Below, piece after piece: positions 63,152-64,000 of a DNA stretch of 64,000 nucleotides. Source of the stretch: CAVWDU01 sp963840725. GTDB taxonomy: Bacteria; Pseudomonadota; Gammaproteobacteria; Pseudomonadales; Halieaceae. Every line of letters starts with the position of its first letter. The stretch's first letter is position 1. Under the pieces are notes generated by a model. That model was not told where the DNA came from, made no database searches, and worked only from the letters and a program-made list of their open reading frames with translations. Location: assembly GCA_963840725.1 (NCBI GenBank), contig CAWIZY010000028.1:1-64000 (forward strand), given 5' to 3'. The translations under genes were made by a program, and so were the position numbers.

Positions 63152-64000
63152 TCAACCTGCGATAAATATCCTGTCGGTTTCGGTTTCGGTTTCGGTTTCG
63201 GTTTCGGTTTCGTTGGTTTCGGTTTCTGTAGTGTAAGGAAAACAGATCTTTACCGTCAGGCCGGAGGGCTCGACGTTTGACGTCGAAAACGAATACTGAG
63301 CCTGGTAGAGGGTTTGCAACCGTTCCAGCGTGTTGCGCAGACCGACTCCACGGCCTATCTCATCGTCAAGATCCCCGCCGGGGCCGGTGTCCGTTACTTC
63401 TAGCTGCAACTCGTCAGCTACACGCCTGGCCGCAATCCGCACGGTTCCAGGCTCCTCACTGGCGTTGATCGCATACTCCATGGCGTTCTCTACAATTGGT
63501 TGCAAGATCAAACTGGGCACCACGGCCCGGCGTGCGCAGTCCTCAATCTCGAACTCCAGTCGCAGCCTCTCGTCAAACCGTGCTTTCTCAATATCCAAAT
63601 AGGCCGTGAGCGACTTCAGTTCCCGTTCCAGAGTTGTCGTGGTCTCATTCTGGTGGTCGAGAGAATCCCTTAGGAAGCGGCTCAGCAACTGTATCATCTC
63701 TCCCCCACGCTCGGCGTCACCCAAGCGGACCAGGGCATTAATCGCGTTGAGTGTATTGAAGAGAAAGTGGGGATTAAGCTGATAACGCAACATTCTCAGC
63801 CTGGCCTCCCGGGCCATCGACTCCGCCTGTAATCGCTGCACCCGCTCGCGCTCCCTTGCTGCGGAAGCTTCCAGCAGTTGGCGGTGTTCAGTCAGATAAA
63901 GCTCGTAGTAAGTAATGCCGTAATAGAGCACTGTCCAGCTCAGGAACACGAACAGTGAACCAATATACCAATAATTGAACTCGGGCCAGACCCAACTGCC
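63152..64000 (-). CDS. LytS/AlgZ-like sensor histidine kinase, 5' part beyond the window
   Basis: The frame is open to the window edge (SWVWPEFNYWYIGSLFVFLS before the next hydrophobic stretch), so the N-terminal membrane domain is incomplete. The His_kinase domain has the phosphoacceptor in MLRYQLNPHFLFNTLNAINAL and the ATPase pieces ILQPIVENAMEYAI and DTGPGGDLDDEIGRGVGLRNTLERL. The C-terminus ends in an unusual acidic/threonine tail of TE repeats encoded by a hexanucleotide tandem repeat, then DRIFIAG. Upstream of and apparently co-transcribed with the LytTR regulator. Confidence 0.9.
   Translation of the reverse strand, partial: GSWVWPEFNYWYIGSLFVFLSWTVLYYGITYYELYLTEHRQLLEASAARERERVQRLQAESMAREARLRMLRYQLNPHFLFNTLNAINALVRLGDAERGGEMIQLLSRFLRDSLDHQNETTTTLERELKSLTAYLDIEKARFDERLRLEFEIEDCARRAVVPSLILQPIVENAMEYAINASEEPGTVRIAARRVADELQLEVTDTGPGGDLDDEIGRGVGLRNTLERLQTLYQAQYSFSTSNVEPSGLTVKICFPYTTETETNETETETETETETDRIFIAG
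63174..63226 (-). repeat. Hexanucleotide tandem repeat in the 3' end of the kinase gene
   Basis: Six perfect TCGGTT units (plus strand, 63174-63209) followed by an interrupted stretch with further TTTCGG copies to 63226. Read on the minus strand it encodes alternating Thr-Glu. The unit is two codons, so slippage alters tail length without breaking the frame. Confidence 0.93.

Overview
The window looks like a GC-rich chromosomal segment of a free-living, probably marine gammaproteobacterium. That placement is an inference from gene content: DbpA helicase, PA4780-type RIO kinase, AvtA, DUF6394 with a TrkA channel, LemA, an RND pump and a LytTR two-component pair. No rRNA or tRNA gene, CRISPR array or prophage was seen.

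Layout. 0-5.3 kb holds a broken M20 amidohydrolase, a DUF6394 membrane protein, a K+ channel/RCK protein split by frameshifts and a frameshifted zinc metalloprotease. 5.5-16.5 kb is mostly housekeeping: an ornithine cyclodeaminase-family enzyme, a rubrerythrin/FeS oxidoreductase/DUF3501 set, AvtA, a secreted gluzincin-like protein, a phospholipase D-type lipoprotein, DbpA and a RIO kinase.

16.6-25.9 kb begins with a MarR regulator divergent from an operon led by 2-aminobenzoyl-CoA monooxygenase/reductase. It is followed by an SDR, enoyl-CoA hydratase, acyl-CoA dehydrogenase, P450, two MaoC proteins and an outer-membrane beta-barrel. 26.0-30.2 kb is a homogentisate-type locus (FAD hydroxylase, DUF2783, hmgA, fumarylacetoacetase) riddled with frameshifts.

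31.3-43.4 kb is the second catabolic block. On the minus strand are a cyclase-family hydrolase (isatin hydrolase-like) and an indolepyruvate:ferredoxin oxidoreductase pair. On the plus strand are RidA, an acyl-CoA ligase, a thiolase-like protein with a DUF35 partner, an SDR, a Rieske dioxygenase alpha/beta pair and a TSUP permease. Perfect copies of the palindrome TATTTTA-N4-TAAAATA lie in the MarR/monooxygenase gap (one) and in the divergent gap at 36.1-36.3 kb (two), tying both blocks to one likely MarR regulon. Read together the genes suggest a route from an indole-3-acetate-like compound through isatin and isatinate to 2-aminobenzoyl-CoA. The striking steps are a proposed retro-aldol cleavage by a thiolase-like protein lacking its catalytic Cys and His, and a proposed CoA-acylating, ferredoxin-reducing decarboxylation of isatinate. 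The substrate assignment is inference.

43.5-52.5 kb carries LemA, an RND efflux pump with adaptor, an exported SDR, and an AraC regulator divergent from a Baeyer-Villiger-type monooxygenase. 52.5-62.3 kb is a more plastic region with dispersed repeats, a frameshifted secreted protein, a REP-type transposase flanked by inverted arrays of a GGACACCCA motif, gene remnants, a serine hydrolase, NagA, a lipase-like hydrolase and a MITE-like element. The window ends in a LytTR response regulator and its histidine kinase, which has an in-frame hexanucleotide repeat at its 3' end.
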